This document shows positions 13,054-14,288 of a DNA stretch of 14,288 nucleotides, in pieces. How positions within the stretch are numbered: the stretch's first letter is position 1; every line of letters starts with the position of its first letter. A model generated the notes under the pieces. It was not told the DNA's origin. It saw only the letters and a program-made list of their open reading frames with translations, and did no database searches. The position numbers and the translations under genes were made by a program. Source of the DNA: Anaerolineales bacterium (GTDB taxonomy: Bacteria > Chloroflexota > Anaerolineae > Anaerolineales > Villigracilaceae); assembly GCA_025966435.1 (NCBI GenBank), contig JAICRQ010000031.1, positions 1 to 14,288 of the forward strand, in the 5' to 3' direction.

Positions 13054-13084
13054 GCGTATTATTTCCTTATTGGGAAATATACGC
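13054..13084. repeat. Inverted repeat in the divergent gap upstream of the 121-residue gene
   Basis: GCGTAT-T-ATTTCC (13054-13066) is complementary to GGAAATATACGC (13073-13084): 12 pairs with one bulged T and a 6-nt loop. It lies 34 nt before the ATG of the minus-strand gene and 73 nt before the pseudouridine synthase. It could be a repressor operator or an mRNA leader hairpin. It lacks a T tract and is AT-rich, so it is not a terminator. Confidence 0.45.
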
Positions 13085-13137
13085 CATACTTTCATAAACC
13101 CCATCCACACAGGAAAGCCTCGTCATTTCGGAAACTT

Positions 13138-13143
13138 TATAAT
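13138..13143 (+). promoter_or_regulatory. -10 box TATAAT of the pseudouridine synthase gene
   Basis: A consensus TATAAT lies 13 nt before the ATG at 13157. The predicted leader is only about 6 nt, too short for a Shine-Dalgarno, and none is seen. No good -35 hexamer was found. Confidence 0.55.
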
Positions 13144-13156
13144 CCCATTGAGTTGT

Positions 13157-13714
13157 ATGCGCTACATTATTTTCCATAAACCCTACGGAGTTCTCTCCCA
13201 ATTCACGGATGAAGGCACAGGTCATCCTACGCTAAAGCAATACATTGATGTGCCAAACGTCTATACAGCAGGTCGCTTGGACCGCGATAGCGAAGGTTTG
13301 CTTCTCCTCACCGATGATGGTTCGCTGATCAAGCGGTTGACGGACCCTAAGCACCATGTCGAGAAAACGTACTGGGTAATGGTAGAGGGGGATCTGACGT
13401 CGGAGAAGTTAGGCCAGCTGGAGAGCGGAATCCAGTTGAAGGATTATCGAACGCTGCCGGCGACAGCTCGCCTCATCTCTGATCCAAATTTGCCTCCGCG
13501 CTCCAAACCGGTCACTCCTCACGGTCCCACCGCGTGGATTGAGATCAAGCTGCGCGAGGGCAAGAAACGCCAGATCCGCCACATGACCGCGGCTGTGGGG
13601 TTGCCGACACTGCGGCTCGTCCGCGTGGCGATTGGACCTATTCATTTGGGGAAGCTGGAACTTGGCCAATGGCGTGACTTAACTCAAGATGAGATAAATT
13701 CCTTTAAGAAATAG
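13157..13714 (+). CDS. rluE: RluE-like 23S rRNA pseudouridine synthase
   Basis: A 185-residue member of the RsuA/RluE branch of pseudouridine synthases, which isomerise a specific uridine in rRNA; E. coli RluE acts on U2457 of 23S rRNA. It begins directly with RYIIFHKPYGVLSQFT, and the S4 RNA-binding domain found in RsuA, RluB and RluF is absent, as in RluE. The catalytic motif is AGRLDRDSEGLLLLTDDG (38-55), with Asp42 as nucleophile. The conserved LREGKKRQIRHM and LRLVRVAIGPIHLGKL blocks follow. The ATG at 13157 places the protein start exactly at the family start; the open frame upstream to 13052 is non-coding promoter DNA. Which uridine it modifies is inferred from family resemblance only. 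Confidence 0.9.
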   Translation: MRYIIFHKPYGVLSQFTDEGTGHPTLKQYIDVPNVYTAGRLDRDSEGLLLLTDDGSLIKRLTDPKHHVEKTYWVMVEGDLTSEKLGQLESGIQLKDYRTLPATARLISDPNLPPRSKPVTPHGPTAWIEIKLREGKKRQIRHMTAAVGLPTLRLVRVAIGPIHLGKLELGQWRDLTQDEINSFKK

Positions 13715-13721
13715 TTGCATT

Positions 13722-13727
13722 TATAAT
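13722..13727 (+). promoter_or_regulatory. -10 box TATAAT of the CAP-domain gene, leaderless type
   Basis: TATAAT is followed by exactly 6 nt (CATTTC) and the ATG at 13734, with no Shine-Dalgarno. It lies 7 nt after the stop codon of the pseudouridine synthase gene, so the CAP gene has its own promoter despite the short gap. Confidence 0.65.
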
Positions 13728-13733
13728 CATTTC

Positions 13734-14288
13734 ATGCCGCGCGCGTTAGTACGAGTAGGTGCAATGGCATTGCTGGTGTTCGCTATTTTCGTTTTTACTT
13801 CCCCTTCACGCGCCGAACCTGTAGAAGAACCCACGCTTGCGGCTTCCTCATATGATCTCGTGAACGCGGTCAATGCCTTGCGCGCCTCGTTCGGTCTCGC
13901 CCCTTACAGTATCAGCCCCATTCTCATGTCCACTGCGCAAGCACAGGCGGATTTCATGGCTTCGACAGGGAATATGACCCATTCCGGTCCTGGCGGTATC
14001 GGTCTCACAGCGCGGCTCCTGGCGGCAGGGTATCCGCTGGCGGGTGATCTTTCATTAGGTGGTTTTCGAGCGGAGAATATCACCGGCGGTGACGAAACCA
14101 TGCCCGCTGAAGCCGCTGTCGATCGCTGGACAGGCGATGCGCCGCACTTAAATACGATGGTCTCGCCAAACCTGACGGAGATCGGCGCGGGCGTGGCAAT
14201 TAGCAATGGCAGAGTCTATTACGTGATCGATGCGGCCCGTCCGACAACTGCTGGGGAACTCCCGATTTTACCGACTCCGATCGGAGGA
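13734..14288 (+). CDS. Secreted CAP-domain (YkwD/SCP-like) protein, 3' end missing
   Basis: The first 185 residues of an exported protein that is still open at the window end. Residues 1-27 form a signal peptide (PRALVRV, the hydrophobic run AMALLVFAIFVFT, cleavage near SRA-EP). From residue 39 on it is a bacterial CAP domain: LVNAVNALRASFGLAPYSI, THSGPGG with His83, RAENI with Glu114, APHLNTMVSPNLTEIGAGVA with His138 and Glu149, then RVYYVIDAA. His83, Glu114, His138 and Glu149 match the two-His/two-Glu cavity of CAP proteins. The function of bacterial secreted CAP proteins is mostly unknown; some associate with the cell wall. The end (TTAGELPILPTPIGG) resembles the start of a Pro/Thr linker, so further domains may follow beyond the window. 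Confidence 0.9.
   Translation, partial: MPRALVRVGAMALLVFAIFVFTSPSRAEPVEEPTLAASSYDLVNAVNALRASFGLAPYSISPILMSTAQAQADFMASTGNMTHSGPGGIGLTARLLAAGYPLAGDLSLGGFRAENITGGDETMPAEAAVDRWTGDAPHLNTMVSPNLTEIGAGVAISNGRVYYVIDAARPTTAGELPILPTPIGG

Noticed and set aside
13904..14206. A 100-codon minus-strand frame near the window end
   Set aside because: It lies opposite the CAP-domain gene, which has a signal peptide and the conserved His/Glu residues.
1..14288. Search for CRISPR arrays, tRNA or rRNA genes, transposases and long direct repeats
   Set aside because: None was seen; the only repetitive sequence is the Thr/Pro linker coding region and the hairpins listed.

Overview
The window looks like ordinary chromosomal DNA of a bacterium with mixed base composition. 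The most likely source is a member of the Chloroflexota (class Anaerolineae). This is inferred from gene content: a very long tandem-cyclase/ATPase/TPR protein, several DUF4190-like membrane proteins, secreted proteins with Thr/Pro-rich linkers, and many small proteins of unknown function. No rRNA, tRNA, insertion sequence, CRISPR array or phage module was seen.

Layout. (1) 1-174: the tail of an unrecognised + strand gene. (2) 229-774 (-): a small CxxCxxCC metal-binding protein. (3) 909-2122 (+): a tight cluster of a STAS anti-anti-sigma-type protein, a small unknown protein, a VF530/DUF2132 protein and another small unknown protein. (4) 2250-3778 (+): a run of small membrane and soluble proteins ending in an ADP-ribose-pyrophosphatase-type Nudix hydrolase. 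(5) 3864-4455 (+): a DUF4190 membrane protein, then a 35-residue lysine-rich peptide gene and a strong intrinsic terminator. (6) 4480-6751 (-): a DUF4236-like membrane protein and a membrane-anchored beta-helix protein with a TIG domain. (7) 7074-8015 (+): a secreted beta-propeller protein, separated by a hairpin terminator from a convergent SpoU-family RNA methylase at 8066-8719 (-). (8) 8749-12666 (+): a 1305-residue protein with the same domain order as animal soluble adenylyl cyclase (cyclase-cyclase-NTPase-TPR). (9) 12655-13020 (-): an unknown 121-residue protein. (10) 13157-13714 (+): an RluE-like pseudouridine synthase, followed by a secreted CAP-domain protein that runs off the end.

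Most genes have clear Shine-Dalgarno sequences, which let several start codons be moved inward. Three genes (the methylase, the cyclase and the CAP protein) instead have a TANAAT box exactly 6 nt before the ATG and no Shine-Dalgarno, the layout of leaderless transcripts. The first two start divergently within 29 bp. The genes do not form one pathway. The STAS protein and the cyclase point to signalling, the methylase and pseudouridine synthase to rRNA/tRNA modification, and the beta-helix, propeller and CAP proteins to the cell surface. The most interesting items are the sAC-like cyclase, the leaderless promoter pair and the lysine-rich mini-gene.
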